The position numbers were made by a program, and so were the translations under genes. A stretch of 64,000 nucleotides of DNA from Bacillus sp. SM2101. Its GTDB lineage: Bacteria; Bacillota; Bacilli; Bacillales; SM2101. The stretch spans positions 310,001 through 374,000 of the forward strand of contig NZ_JAEUFG010000001.1 in assembly GCF_018588585.1 (NCBI RefSeq), written 5' to 3'. The notes under the pieces are model-generated. The model saw only the letters and a program-made list of their open reading frames with translations, was not told where the DNA came from and searched no databases. How positions within the stretch are numbered: position 1 is the first letter of the stretch; each line of letters starts with the position of its first letter. Positions 49,961 to 59,005 of the stretch are shown in pieces.

Positions 49961-50360
49961 ACAGGAAAAGCAGAAGCGCATGTTCATTCCCGACAAGCAC
50001 TGGAGTAAAATCACATGAAGGCGTTGTTTGCCTTCGGGTGATTTGGCGAAGTGACCTCGAGGGAATATGCGTTGGAGCTAGACTACAGGAAAAGCGGAAG
50101 CCGATGGCGCCTGGAGCTAGACTACAGGAAAAGCACAAGCAGCTTGTTTATCCCCGACAAGCACTGGAACTATTGCATATGAACGCGAACTTTGACTTCA
50201 GATGAAATAGTGAAGTGACCTCGAGGGGATAGGTGCTGGAGCTAGACAACAGAAAAAGCAGAAGCGCATCGTTCATTCCCGACAAACTCTAAAGGCATAG
50301 CACACGAAGGTGTTCTTTGCGCCTTCAGATGCTATGGCGAAGCAACCTCAAAGGGATAAG
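49961..50360. repeat. Cluster of three 124-bp-type structured elements and one minimal remnant
   Basis: Four adjacent blocks: 49961-50084, a 40-bp remnant 50085-50124 that keeps only the outer ends (GGAAAAGCGGAAGC ... GGCGCCTGGAGCTAGAC), 50125-50249 and 50250-50360. Shared blocks are GAAGCGCA, CCCGACAAGC, GAAGTGACCTCGAGGG and GGAGCTAGAC. The central arms differ but always pair: AAATCAC/GTGATTT, ACTATTGCAT/ATGAAATAGT and CATAGCA/TGCTATG. It fills most of the yqxA-lepA gap. Open stretches read through it on both strands are artefacts of the repeat. Confidence 0.9.
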
Positions 50361-50396
50361 GAAAGATCGGAAGGTACTTATTAATTCGCCACAAAG

Positions 50397-50425
50397 AAAA
50401 AACCATTCTTAATGTGAGATGGTTT
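50397..50425 (-). terminator. yqxA terminator
   Basis: AACCAT and ATGGTT form the base of a small hairpin with AGAT/ATTCT-type partial pairing inside; on the minus strand TTTTTTC follows. It is 30 nt after yqxA. Confidence 0.65.
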
Positions 50426-50454
50426 AGTAATTGTACTTGACATGAAAAGCACGG

Positions 50455-50817
50455 TTACCCTGATTTACCTTCCATAATTTTCTCAAAGAGAGTATCAATC
50501 ATTTGTAATATTTTCTGAAATGTATTACTTACCGCTTCCGCAATTGTTTTCCCCATTGATGAAAATAGATTAAAGGCTTTAATTTCAGCTAATTGCTGTT
50601 GTTTTTGTTTCAAATCATGACTCGTTGCTTCCAAACCTAGAACACTTGCCTCAAATTCCCCATTAGAGGTTTCTACAATTTCTAATGCACCTCGAAATGA
50701 AGGATCATCATACCCTTTCATCTCAATAATCCCACTATTGGCCTTCTGCATTCCTATCAAAACACCAAAAAGAAGGACCGTACATAAAAGAAAGCACTTC
50801 ATCATGAATTTCCACAT
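50455..50817 (-). CDS. yqxA: DUF3679 family protein YqxA
   Basis: A 120-residue protein. It has an N-terminal signal-anchor helix (MWKFMMKCFLLCTVLLFGVLIGMQKA) and a short extracytoplasmic part with GYDDPSFRGALEIVETSNGEFEASVLG and a C-terminal amphipathic helix (ISNTFQKILQMIDTLF-like). The DUF3679 family is confined to spore formers and lies between spoIIP and lepA. Its role is unknown. The ATG at 50817 is 8-9 nt after GAGGGTG. Confidence 0.8.
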   Translation of the reverse strand: MWKFMMKCFLLCTVLLFGVLIGMQKANSGIIEMKGYDDPSFRGALEIVETSNGEFEASVLGLEATSHDLKQKQQQLAEIKAFNLFSSMGKTIAEAVSNTFQKILQMIDTLFEKIMEGKSG

Positions 50818-50925
50818 GATACTCACCCTCACAGACTTATTACGGAAGCACCGCTAAGCTCATATGTAATAAACTAACTTCATCAGGATTAATGGTCTCA
50901 CACTTAAGAACGTAAAACACTAATA

Positions 50926-51078
50926 AGGCTGTTTCCGCATCGATTTATCATGACATAAATACGTACATAACTAGAGTACGCGGCATCTTTTTTTCTTTAC
51001 AACGCTAACTAACAATGTAAAACCACTTTTTTATTACTAATTTGATGACAATAGCAATAAAGTTTACGAAAAGAGCCT
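50926..51078 (-). repeat. TIR-type dispersed element between spoIIP and yqxA
   Basis: A 153-bp copy from AGGCTGTTTCCGCATCGAT to TTTACGAAAAGAGCCT. Read on the minus strand it opens AGGCTCTTTTCGTAAACTTT, as at 30161, then shows TTGCTATTG and AAAGATGCCGCG. Both terminal inverted repeats are intact. It occupies half of the 320-base spoIIP-yqxA gap. Confidence 0.88.
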
Positions 51079-51137
51079 AAAACAAAGAAATTTCTTTCAT
51101 GAGAACGATGATTTAATGAACAATTAGATTGCATAAA

Positions 51138-52337
51138 TTACTGTGCAGTTGTATCTGATTCGGTAGATACTTTCTCAGCTTGCCAATAATACTCACTGAA
51201 AACATCAGCAATAGCTGCTGCAGTACGGTTCAATTCCTCAAAGGTGTTGTCCACGCCGCCAAATTCTATAAGCATAACATTGTCCGATAGGTCCTGATTA
51301 TACATGCCATTTTGTCCTTCTCCACTCCATTCAAATACCCCTCTACTTAGACCAGGATATTTTTGCTGTAACAATTGATGTAGGTCATCAGCGAGCTTAA
51401 GGTTACGTTCATAACGAGCATTATTTCCTCCAATAACAAAAGCGGTCTTAGCATATGATTTCCCATTAATCACATGTGTTGTTTGTTCTTTCCTATTAGC
51501 ATCACGATGTATATCTATAAAATACTGCAAATCACGGTTATTTGTCATTGCACTTTGCACTAAAGGTTTGGATTGGTCATATGCCTGAAAGAACTTCAAC
51601 TTGTTAGCGATTAATTGCCCCATTATGTCTGTCTGATCTAGCTGAACGCCTATCCCTCTTTTTTCCAACTCAGATTCAAGACGCTCACCAACTAAGGTAA
51701 CATTAACTTCGGAATGATAAGCTTTATCCGGATCAGTTACCCCTTCAAGATGAGGCAAGTACGATTCACGACTATGTGTATGATAAATATAAACAACGTC
51801 TTTGCCGTTTGTTGTTAATACAGGGGGAGTTACTTTTTCAGTTCCTTCAGTTCCACCTTCCATTTCTTCCATATTTTGAACAGAAGCATCTCTTTCTGCT
51901 AATAATACCTCTATTGGAGGCGCTGATTCATAAGGTAAATTTGTATAATTAGTTCCATCACCAGCGACAATTATTTTACTGTCATACAATGCATAACCAG
52001 GTAATTCACTGCCAAGCAAGCTCCGTGGGTCATCAAGGTTAATGCTCGTTGCCATTTCAAAAAGTAGAGAAGGGAAATTTGTTTCTGGTTTAGTTGATAA
52101 AATTTGAGAAAAATAATGATTTTCAAGTGATAATAAGTAAAGTAATGATTCACTAGTAAGGCTAGTTGTTAAATCGTTGATGGAAGATGACGAAATACGA
52201 TATTTTGGCTTTAGCGATGTCAGTATTGCAGTAACCGAAAATATCATCATGCAACCTAACATCATGATGATTATTGTTTTTTTTATATTAGATCCCTTTA
52301 TTGTCATAACCATTCCTTGACCTCGCTCAAATCTCAT
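51138..52337 (-). CDS. spoIIP: Stage II sporulation protein P (cell-wall amidase)
   Basis: A 399-residue protein with a short basic N-terminus and one membrane anchor (residues about 18-38). A linker leads to the C-terminal amidase/endopeptidase domain of the Amidase_3 type (from about residue 170), with the zinc motif VYIYHTHSRESYLP, DIHRDA and LIEFGGVDNT. SpoIIP works with SpoIID and SpoIIM to thin septal peptidoglycan during engulfment. The ATG at 52337 is 8 nt after GGAGGG; an ATG six bases upstream is too close. It is downstream of gpr, as in other bacilli. Confidence 0.95.
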   Translation of the reverse strand: MRFERGQGMVMTIKGSNIKKTIIIMMLGCMMIFSVTAILTSLKPKYRISSSSINDLTTSLTSESLLYLLSLENHYFSQILSTKPETNFPSLLFEMATSINLDDPRSLLGSELPGYALYDSKIIVAGDGTNYTNLPYESAPPIEVLLAERDASVQNMEEMEGGTEGTEKVTPPVLTTNGKDVVYIYHTHSRESYLPHLEGVTDPDKAYHSEVNVTLVGERLESELEKRGIGVQLDQTDIMGQLIANKLKFFQAYDQSKPLVQSAMTNNRDLQYFIDIHRDANRKEQTTHVINGKSYAKTAFVIGGNNARYERNLKLADDLHQLLQQKYPGLSRGVFEWSGEGQNGMYNQDLSDNVMLIEFGGVDNTFEELNRTAAAIADVFSEYYWQAEKVSTESDTTAQ

Positions 52338-52456
52338 GGGCATATCCCTCCAAAGCTTGTCTACTTAATCAGTATGAACAAACCTTGAGAAATAGAACCT
52401 TCCCCACCTTGAAGTGCATGTTTAAAGCTCAGCTTCTTTCGTTCCATAGAACTTCC

Positions 52457-53575
52457 TCAATGTGTATACGCTCCTGCATTATCCTGATCAACCTGATCAT
52501 GTAAAGCAGCATTTAAGCCTGATGCAATAACATTTGCCATATCTTCAATAAATACATCTACTTCTTTCGGAGTGACCATTAAGTTATGCCCTAGTGGTGA
52601 TAGCACCTCATGAATTAATTTTCGCTTCTCATCTTCTTCTAGAGTACCAACCATCCCCATAAACGTTTGTCGATGCGTATCTTCCGGTAAATCTTCTTCT
52701 GTCAGCTTTCGTCTTTCCCCAAACGTCATTCCCGCAGGTGCAAGTGAACGAGATGGGCGGCTTCCCTCTTTCATTTCTCTGCCAAAGTGTTTCAATATAA
52801 AGTCAACGGTGTCACTAGTAATTGAAACTGCATCAACAACTGTTGGGATACCAATTGCTATAACAGGAATGCCCAACGTTTCAATACTCAGTTCTTTACG
52901 CTTATTACCCACACCAGACCCAGGGTGAATGCCTGTATCAGAGATTTGAATTGTAGCATTTACACGTTCAATTGACCTTGCAGCTAATGCATCAATTGCA
53001 ATAACAAAATCTGGTTGTGACTTTTCGATAACCCCATGAATAATATTACTCGTTTCTATCCCAGTTAAACCCATTACACCTGGCGCGATGGCACTTACTG
53101 ATCTAAAGCCACCCTGGATACTTTCAGGTTGCAGCTTAAATAGATGTCTAGTTATTAACAAGTTTTCTACTGCTATAGGTCCTAACGCATCAGGAGTAAC
53201 ATTCCAGTTTCCTAAGCCAACGACTAAGCAACTAGCGTCTTTTTGAATGTTTAACTGCTGTAAAAAATTACTGAATTCATTAGCGAAAACTTCTTCAACA
53301 TGCTGTTGTAACTCAGTATCCTGTTGTCTAATCCCTTCTGCTTGAAGAGTGACATAACATCCAGCTTTTTTTCCTACCGCCTTAGCACCGTCATTATTTA
53401 TATCAACTTTCGTAACCTTTACACCGCCGATATCATTCTCTTTTACTACCACTCCATTGATTGATGATTGTTCCTTTGTCGCTTCTTCCCTCGCATTGCT
53501 TTCTAATGCCATTTCATGAGCTTCTATTGCTAAATCGGTTCGCACAGAATACTTACTTACGTCTAATTGAGACAA
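52457..53575 (-). CDS. gpr: Germination protease (GPR)
   Basis: A 372-residue zymogen of the aspartic-type spore protease that degrades small acid-soluble proteins at germination. The N-terminal propeptide segment SVRTDLAIE (residues about 10-18), where autoprocessing occurs, is present. Conserved blocks [31 protein letters not shown] and [11 protein letters not shown] follow. The start is TTG with AGGGGTG 8 nt upstream. It should be made in the forespore (sigma-G), but I could not assign a promoter with confidence. Confidence 0.95.
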   Translation of the reverse strand: MSQLDVSKYSVRTDLAIEAHEMALESNAREEATKEQSSINGVVVKENDIGGVKVTKVDINNDGAKAVGKKAGCYVTLQAEGIRQQDTELQQHVEEVFANEFSNFLQQLNIQKDASCLVVGLGNWNVTPDALGPIAVENLLITRHLFKLQPESIQGGFRSVSAIAPGVMGLTGIETSNIIHGVIEKSQPDFVIAIDALAARSIERVNATIQISDTGIHPGSGVGNKRKELSIETLGIPVIAIGIPTVVDAVSITSDTVDFILKHFGREMKEGSRPSRSLAPAGMTFGERRKLTEEDLPEDTHRQTFMGMVGTLEEDEKRKLIHEVLSPLGHNLMVTPKEVDVFIEDMANVIASGLNAALHDQVDQDNAGAYTH

Positions 53576-53659
53576 AAAGAATGCACCCCTTTTTTTTCAA
53601 ATCGATTTATAATCTAGTTTTACCACCAGTCAATAGAAACATTCATTGTCGAATAAGTA

Positions 53660-53688
53660 TTGCATTATTAGTCCTCGTTTGATAGAAT
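53660..53688 (+). promoter_or_regulatory. Candidate sigma-A promoter of rpsT
   Basis: TTGCAT and TAGAAT are separated by 17 nt about 75 nt before the rpsT ATG. The -10 is good (five of six); the -35 matches only in its TTG. Confidence 0.5.
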
Positions 53689-53760
53689 ATCATGTGTTCT
53701 AATGTAAGTGATATGTCGAGTTTACATCATCTCGATTGTTATTTTTGGGAGGTGAAATAC

Positions 53761-54027
53761 ATGCCAAATATTAAATCAGCTATTAAACGTGTAAAAACAG
53801 GCGATAAGCGTCGTGCTCATAATGCTACACTTAAATCTGCAATGCGCTCTGCTGTTAAAAACTTTGAAGTACTTGTTGACAACAAAGACGTTGAAAATGC
53901 GCAAGCTGCATTTGTATTAGCTTCTAAAAAGCTAGATAAAGCTGCAAGCAATGGGATTATCCATAAAAATGTTGCATCCCGTCAAAAGTCTCGCTTAGCA
54001 AAAAAATTAAACAGCATTACTGCTTAA
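53761..54027 (+). CDS. rpsT: 30S ribosomal protein S20
   Basis: An 88-residue basic helical protein, [20 protein letters not shown] to [20 protein letters not shown], the complete S20 sequence. It binds the 5' domain of 16S rRNA. GGGAGGTG precedes the ATG. It is transcribed on the plus strand between the divergent gpr and the convergent holA, as in B. subtilis. Confidence 0.98.
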   Translation: MPNIKSAIKRVKTGDKRRAHNATLKSAMRSAVKNFEVLVDNKDVENAQAAFVLASKKLDKAASNGIIHKNVASRQKSRLAKKLNSITA

Positions 54028-54031
54028 TAAC

Positions 54032-54062
54032 ATGCGATCCTTTTAAAGGGTCGTTTTCTTTT
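54032..54062 (+). terminator. First terminator after rpsT
   Basis: CGATCCTTT and AAGGGTCG pair (one G-T) around a two-base loop, followed by TTTTCTTTT, directly after the stop codon. Confidence 0.85.
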
Positions 54063-54150
54063 ATAAAGGCTCTTTGCTCAAGGTTAATAAATAGCCATTT
54101 ATAATACTTTGAATGCTAGTTTAAGCATAGGGGTGCAGTCCCCATAAAAA

Positions 54151-54193
54151 ACAAGCTTGACCATCTTATACACGATGTTCAAGCTTGTTTTTC
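54151..54193 (+). terminator. Second hairpin downstream of rpsT, joined to a dispersed element
   Basis: ACAAGCTTGACCATC and GATGTTCAAGCTTGT pair over 15 positions with one mismatch and are followed by TTTTTCG. The right arm and T tract coincide with the left end of the dispersed element beginning at 54181. Confidence 0.75.
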
Positions 54194-54323
54194 GTAAACT
54201 TTGTTGCTAGCTGCACTATACACATGATTGGGAAGTATGTTTTATAAGATTTTTTAGCCTTTATATCAGAAAAGATGCCACGAGTGATGCTGTATTTGTG
54301 TTTATTTCCTAGAAAAACAGCCA
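54181..54323 (+). repeat. TIR-type dispersed element next to rpsT
   Basis: From AGCTTGTTTTTCGTAAACTTTG to CTAGAAAAACAGCCA. The interior has AAAAGATGCCACGAG and GCTGTATTTG as in other copies. The left terminal bases (AGCTTG instead of AGGCTC) have become part of the second rpsT hairpin. Confidence 0.7.
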
Positions 54324-54376
54324 TCGTTAAAAATACTCTATGAATGTATGTTATGTAGAATCAGCTGTAAATGCGT

Positions 54377-55396
54377 TTAATGTATTTGCTCTTGTAATGA
54401 CATAATAAATAGTTCTAAAATCAATTGTTTATCTACATTACCAACTTTCATATTGTAGTCTGCTTCTGCTAGTTGACCGATAATTCCTTTTAATTCTTGA
54501 TCCCCAAAGAGCTTAGCCTGTCCAGCAGCAAGCTTTACGCGATATGGATGAACTTTTATAATAGATGAAATTTTTTGTTGGTTATAGCCTTGCCTAGCTA
54601 ATTCTTTCACTTGATATATTAAGCGAAACTGGTTTGATACTAAAGACAATATTTTTATCGGTTCTTCCTTTTGCTCGATTAAATCAAATAAAATTTGCAT
54701 TGCTTCAGCTGGTTTTCTCTGAACAATAAAATCTATTAGTGTAAATATATTTTGTTCAAGTGTTCTAGCTACAAGTAATGTTACTGTTTCATGTGATATA
54801 TTTCCACCAGGTCCTACGTATAATGCTAATTTATCAATTTCAGTTGTTAGTAGCATAAGATTCGTACCTACTAAACGTAGCATTTCTTCCACGGCCTCAT
54901 TTTGAATGAGCACTTGAAATGATTCTGCCCTTTCCACTATCCATTTTTGAAGCTCTTGTTCTGTCAACGTGTTAGCTACAAGTAATTCCGCTTTTTTCTT
55001 TAGTAATTTAGTAAGCTTTTTTCTCTCATCTAATTTTTCATATGGAGCATAAAATACTATAATTGAAAAATCTGCTGGCTGATTTATAAAAGATTCTAGT
55101 TTTTTTAAATCATGTTCGATTTTACTCTTCTCACTAGTCAAGAAAGTAGGATTGTTAAATATGACGATTTTTTTGTCACCAAAAAACGGATATGTTTCTG
55201 CATCTTCTATCCCAGCTTCTATAGGAGTTTCCTCTAAATTATATGTAGACAAGTTAAATTCTCTTTCTTCATTCTTTAACCCGTGAGATATAAGTAATTT
55301 TTTTGTCTCATTGAGTAAATATGTCTCTTTTCCATATAATAAGTATAAGTTGTTAATATTCTCTTGTTTAATTTTCCTCCATATGTCAAGTGCCAT
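54377..55396 (-). CDS. holA: DNA polymerase III delta subunit
   Basis: A 339-residue HolA (YqeN). The N-terminal AAA+-like module has the degenerate P-loop region LYLLYGKETYLLNETKKLL, and the C-terminal collar domain includes LARTLEQNIFTLIDFIVQRKPAEAM. It opens the beta clamp as part of the clamp loader. The ATG at 55396 (MALDIWRKIKQEN) follows CGGAGAG; the longer open frame upstream is not coding. Confidence 0.94.
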   Translation of the reverse strand: MALDIWRKIKQENINNLYLLYGKETYLLNETKKLLISHGLKNEEREFNLSTYNLEETPIEAGIEDAETYPFFGDKKIVIFNNPTFLTSEKSKIEHDLKKLESFINQPADFSIIVFYAPYEKLDERKKLTKLLKKKAELLVANTLTEQELQKWIVERAESFQVLIQNEAVEEMLRLVGTNLMLLTTEIDKLALYVGPGGNISHETVTLLVARTLEQNIFTLIDFIVQRKPAEAMQILFDLIEQKEEPIKILSLVSNQFRLIYQVKELARQGYNQQKISSIIKVHPYRVKLAAGQAKLFGDQELKGIIGQLAEADYNMKVGNVDKQLILELFIMSLQEQIH

Positions 55397-55695
55397 TTTT
55401 TCTCTCCGATCTACGTTCGAAATGGTTCTCTTCATATGGTAAAAGTATTTTCCCACTTTTACAAGTGGTAATGGGAACCGATCTCCCAAAACGACCAATT
55501 CCCAGTTTATATGAACGTTACAGCATAAGCCCCGAGTCACTTATATTGTAACGATATTAATTTGTATGAATATCATTCCCGTATAAATTAAGAACTATTT
55601 GTGACAACTCTTGTCATTGTAGGAAAACAAACTAATGAATGTAGATTTTTTATGAACTTTCGCTTATACTATTATTGAATTAGGGGGGGTATTTT

Positions 55696-55830
55696 GTGAA
55701 TCAATTTGAAGAAAATGTCCAAAGTAAGCGAAACGATGCTGTAGATTCAGGAGTTGGGTTTATCGTATCTTTCGGATTTTTTGCAACTATGTTTATCATT
55801 GCTACTGTAATTAAACTTGTAGGTTCTTAA
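55696..55830 (+). CDS. yqzM: YqzM family small membrane protein
   Basis: A 44-residue protein: a polar N-terminus MNQFEENVQSKRNDAVDSG, then one membrane helix (VGFIVSFGFFATMFIIATVIKLVG). The family is short, highly conserved in Bacillus and uncharacterised. The start is GTG after a run of seven G (AGGGGGGG). It stands between holA and comEC on the opposite strand, as in B. subtilis. The 299 bases between it and holA hold nothing I recognise. Confidence 0.88.
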   Translation: MNQFEENVQSKRNDAVDSGVGFIVSFGFFATMFIIATVIKLVGS

Positions 55831-55850
55831 TAACCACCTCATCACACTTG

Positions 55851-55876
55851 AGACTGTCGTATGACAGTCTTTTTTT
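55851..55876 (+). terminator. yqzM terminator
   Basis: AGACTGTC and GACAGTCT form an 8-bp perfect stem with a 4-nt loop followed by seven T. Confidence 0.9.
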
Positions 55877-55925
55877 GAGGCTGTGTTCGCATTGATTTTT
55901 TTCGTACATAGAAATAAACAGCTTA
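55876..55925 (-). repeat. End fragment of the TIR-type dispersed element
   Basis: On the minus strand it reads ATGTACGAAAAAAATCAATGCGAACACAGCCTC (in two parts: GTACGAAAAA and ATGCGAACACAGCCT), matching the right end of the full copies. The rest of the element is missing. It abuts the yqzM terminator. Confidence 0.6.
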
Positions 55926-55994
55926 CTTTAAAATAACTGTTAAGACTGCTTAGAAGAATTAATATTGGAGCGGCCTACGTTTTCTTAATTTATG

Positions 55995-58304
55995 TTATGG
56001 TAATGTTGTGTAAAAGGTTCCAGTTTCATTAGTATATGTGTATATGATTGCTCCGTGTTTATCTGTTCTAAATATACGAATATTTCTTATAGCTAAACGA
56101 TCTATTACCTTTTCATGCGGATGATTAAATTTATTATTTTTGCCAGCGGATATTAATGCAATTGATGGGTTGATGACTGAAAGGAATTGTTCTGTAGTCG
56201 AAGTATCGCTACCATGATGACCAACTTTCAATACGTTACTTGATAAATTCGGAAAGGATCTAATAAGTGACAACTCTCCTTCCGCCTCTAAATCTCCAGT
56301 AAAAAGCCAATTTAAACCACCGATAGAGGTGAAAATCACAATTGATTGATTGTTCTCATCTATTTCTGTTCCACTTGGTGATAACACATAAAATGTATAC
56401 CCATGATCTAGCCATTGATCACCTTTTTTCACTAAATTTATATGTGTATTTGAAGATATTGCTTTTGCAACTAATTCCTTTTCAAAATTAGTGACAAGCT
56501 TGGTATTAGACAATACTACTTCGTCTATGTCGATGTTTTCAAACAACGTAAACGCTTCTCCTGCATGATCCATGTCACTGTGAGTTAAAATTAATTTATC
56601 AATTTTTCTAATACCCTTTGCTTTTAATAAAGGTAATATTACATCTTCACCTACTTGAAATGTGTTACTCTTCTGTTGCCATAATTCTTGAGTAAATGGT
56701 ATAGAACCTCCTGTATCAATGAAATAAACCGACTTTCGATTTGGAAGTGTAATTAATATACTGTCGCCTTGACCAATATCAAGCATTATGACTTCCCCTT
56801 GGCTGCTAAAAAAATACCAGTTCCAGTTAAACAATACTACAATGAAAAATATACAAACCGGAACGGTTAACCTTCTCCAAGTCCCTTCTTTCTCTAAATA
56901 TGTAAAGAACAGAATAATACTAAATGCATACCCAAACATAACGATTGTAGTTGGTCTTCCAAATGTAAGAGATGATATTGAAATACTGGATAACAAAGAA
57001 ACAAACTCATTTGCATTATTTAGAGCAAATGAAAGGCATAAATCAAGTAACTGACCTATTGATGGATAAATGAAAAAACTAGTTAATGTTATAAATGACA
57101 AAGGGAGAATAAACAAAGAAAAAAATGGTACGAATATAAGGTTTAGAAGGATACTAAGAGGAGATATTTCATAAAAATTATATACAATAATTGGTAATGC
57201 TGATAATTGAGCAATTACTGACACACATAATAATTGGGATATCCTATTCTTTCTGCGCCCGATAATTTTGCTGGCTGAAAAAATCAATGAATAAGTAACG
57301 ATAAATGACAACTGAAACCCAACTTCAAGTAACTGATACGGATCGATGAGTAACATACATAAACAAATGATACTTAGAATATTGATGATGTGGACTTTTA
57401 ATGAAAATTTAAAGGCTAAGAATACACACCATGCCATTAAACCTGCCCTCATTACCGAAGGTGATCCTCCTGCTACAATAATGTATACAGGGATGATAAT
57501 TAGTAGTAAATTAGTCATTGTTTCACGTGTTATGCCAATCCTCAAGCCTATTAAATATATGAAACCTGTCACAAACCCAACGTGTAGTCCTGAAATGGCT
57601 AACAAATGAACGATACCTAATTTCTGATAAGAGGATAACACTTGTTCATCTATAGCATGTCGATATCCATATATTAATGCTGTAACGAACCCTGACGATT
57701 TGGTAGAAAGATTGTCCATCGTAAACTTGATACCTTTTTGTCTCATTGATAACATGTGATCATACACCGTCATACCATCTGTGGAGCATTGAGTTAATTG
57801 AATGCTTTTTGGTTTAAGAATCCAATGCACTCTGTGGCTTCGCAAATATGATTTATAATTAAATTCATAAGGATTTCTACCATTAGCTGGTTCTTCAAGT
57901 GTCCCTTCTAAATAGCACTTCATACCTATTTGTATAGAAGATAAAGCTTCCTTCTCCATTTTAGAGCTTATTTTATATCGTAATAACAGTTTTTCCTTAT
58001 TTGGAAGTTTGACTGTTGTCGTTAACTGGTTACCATTAATTTGAATATCCGAAGTAAATTTAATAATAAATCCGGTAGCTGTTGAAGAGATGTTACTTTT
58101 ATTTTGTTCATCTATATAAGTTGAATAAAGGAAGAAAAAAATGTACAGTGCGAAGAAAATAACGGCTGTAGTAAATTTCTCTCTAATAAATACGTAAACA
58201 ACATAGAGGAGTAAACAAAACAATACGGTAGGATGTAATGTGTAATATGAGGTTAATATCCCTAATACAGCTGCTATTAAAGCATATATGTAACTTTTGT
58301 TCAT
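55995..58304 (-). CDS. comEC: DNA internalisation-related competence protein ComEC
   Basis: A 769-residue protein. The N-terminal membrane helices and DUF4131 region hold an extracytoplasmic OB-like part with GRNPYEFNYKSYLRSHRV. The central Competence domain (about residues 200-490) has AISGLHVGFVTG. The C-terminal metallo-beta-lactamase domain has VIMLDIGQGDSILI, LTHSDMDHAGEA and VGHHGSDTSTTEQFL. It forms the channel for transforming DNA. It is the last gene of the comEA-EB-EC set, and a hairpin separates it from comEB. The ATG follows AAGGAGG. Confidence 0.96.
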   Translation of the reverse strand: MNKSYIYALIAAVLGILTSYYTLHPTVLFCLLLYVVYVFIREKFTTAVIFFALYIFFFLYSTYIDEQNKSNISSTATGFIIKFTSDIQINGNQLTTTVKLPNKEKLLLRYKISSKMEKEALSSIQIGMKCYLEGTLEEPANGRNPYEFNYKSYLRSHRVHWILKPKSIQLTQCSTDGMTVYDHMLSMRQKGIKFTMDNLSTKSSGFVTALIYGYRHAIDEQVLSSYQKLGIVHLLAISGLHVGFVTGFIYLIGLRIGITRETMTNLLLIIIPVYIIVAGGSPSVMRAGLMAWCVFLAFKFSLKVHIINILSIICLCMLLIDPYQLLEVGFQLSFIVTYSLIFSASKIIGRRKNRISQLLCVSVIAQLSALPIIVYNFYEISPLSILLNLIFVPFFSLFILPLSFITLTSFFIYPSIGQLLDLCLSFALNNANEFVSLLSSISISSLTFGRPTTIVMFGYAFSIILFFTYLEKEGTWRRLTVPVCIFFIVVLFNWNWYFFSSQGEVIMLDIGQGDSILITLPNRKSVYFIDTGGSIPFTQELWQQKSNTFQVGEDVILPLLKAKGIRKIDKLILTHSDMDHAGEAFTLFENIDIDEVVLSNTKLVTNFEKELVAKAISSNTHINLVKKGDQWLDHGYTFYVLSPSGTEIDENNQSIVIFTSIGGLNWLFTGDLEAEGELSLIRSFPNLSSNVLKVGHHGSDTSTTEQFLSVINPSIALISAGKNNKFNHPHEKVIDRLAIRNIRIFRTDKHGAIIYTYTNETGTFYTTLP

Positions 58305-58370
58305 AAATACCTCCTTAATACGAAGGTGTTATTAATAGCTCATAACATTCTAGCTCTTAGATACAAATAC

Positions 58371-58392
58371 AGGTGGAGAGCGGTCTCCACCT
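58371..58392 (-). terminator. Hairpin between comEB and comEC
   Basis: AGGTGGAGA and TCTCCACCT form a 9-bp perfect GC-rich stem around a 4-nt loop, 44 nt after the comEB stop. The minus-strand tail TGTATTTG is weak, so it may be a partial terminator. Confidence 0.6.
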
Positions 58393-58435
58393 ACGTTCTT
58401 CATTTGTGTCTGACTGATTTTCAAGGCTTTTCTAT

Positions 58436-59005
58436 TTACACATATGAGGTAAACAGCTTATTTGTCTCATCATGTAGCTTACTAATTTCTTTATTATCTA
58501 AACCTTCATCAGCCAACCTCTTAATTAACGAGGTGACGAATAACAGTTTTTCTTGATTTTTTAAATCAATAATCATTTCATCTACTTCAACTTGATCGAC
58601 CAATATATTAGACTCTTTAAACATTTCTAGTGCATACGGATGGTTTTTATAATCGTTCGCATAATATACTGCCTTTATTCCACTCTGTATGAGCGCTTTA
58701 CAGCACTGTAGACATGGAAAATGTGTAACATAAATTTCAGCACCTTCTGTAGGAACCCCAAATTTAGCACATTGTAAAATAGCATTCATTTCTGCATGAA
58801 TCGTCCTCACACAGTGGTTATCAATTACATAACAACCCTCATCAATACAATGTGTGCCACCTGCTATAGATCCATTATATCCACCAGCAATTATCCTCTT
58901 ATCCCTTACAATTGTGGCACCTACAGCAAGCCTTGTACAAGTACTTCGCAATGCTAGTAAATGACTTTGTGCCATAAAATATTGATCCCATGAAATGCGT
59001 TCCAT
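58436..59005 (-). CDS. comEB: ComE operon protein 2 (dCMP deaminase family)
   Basis: A 189-residue deoxycytidylate deaminase-like protein. The zinc site is His70 in HAEMN (70-74) with Glu72, plus Cys98 and Cys101 in PCLQC. It belongs to the dCMP deaminase family, which supplies dUMP. It is not itself needed for transformation in B. subtilis despite its place in the comE operon. Here it is separated from comEA by 296 bases and from comEC by 131 bases, so it is less tightly packed than in B. subtilis. Confidence 0.94.
   Translation of the reverse strand: MERISWDQYFMAQSHLLALRSTCTRLAVGATIVRDKRIIAGGYNGSIAGGTHCIDEGCYVIDNHCVRTIHAEMNAILQCAKFGVPTEGAEIYVTHFPCLQCCKALIQSGIKAVYYANDYKNHPYALEMFKESNILVDQVEVDEMIIDLKNQEKLLFVTSLIKRLADEGLDNKEISKLHDETNKLFTSYV

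Noticed and set aside
49858-50205. Open frames on both strands upstream of lepA
   Set aside because: They run through the structured repeats, and their translation just reflects the repeat sequence.
55397-55540. N-terminal extension of HolA
   Set aside because: The ATG at 55396 is preceded by CGGAGAG and matches the family start; the upstream codons have no similarity to the family.
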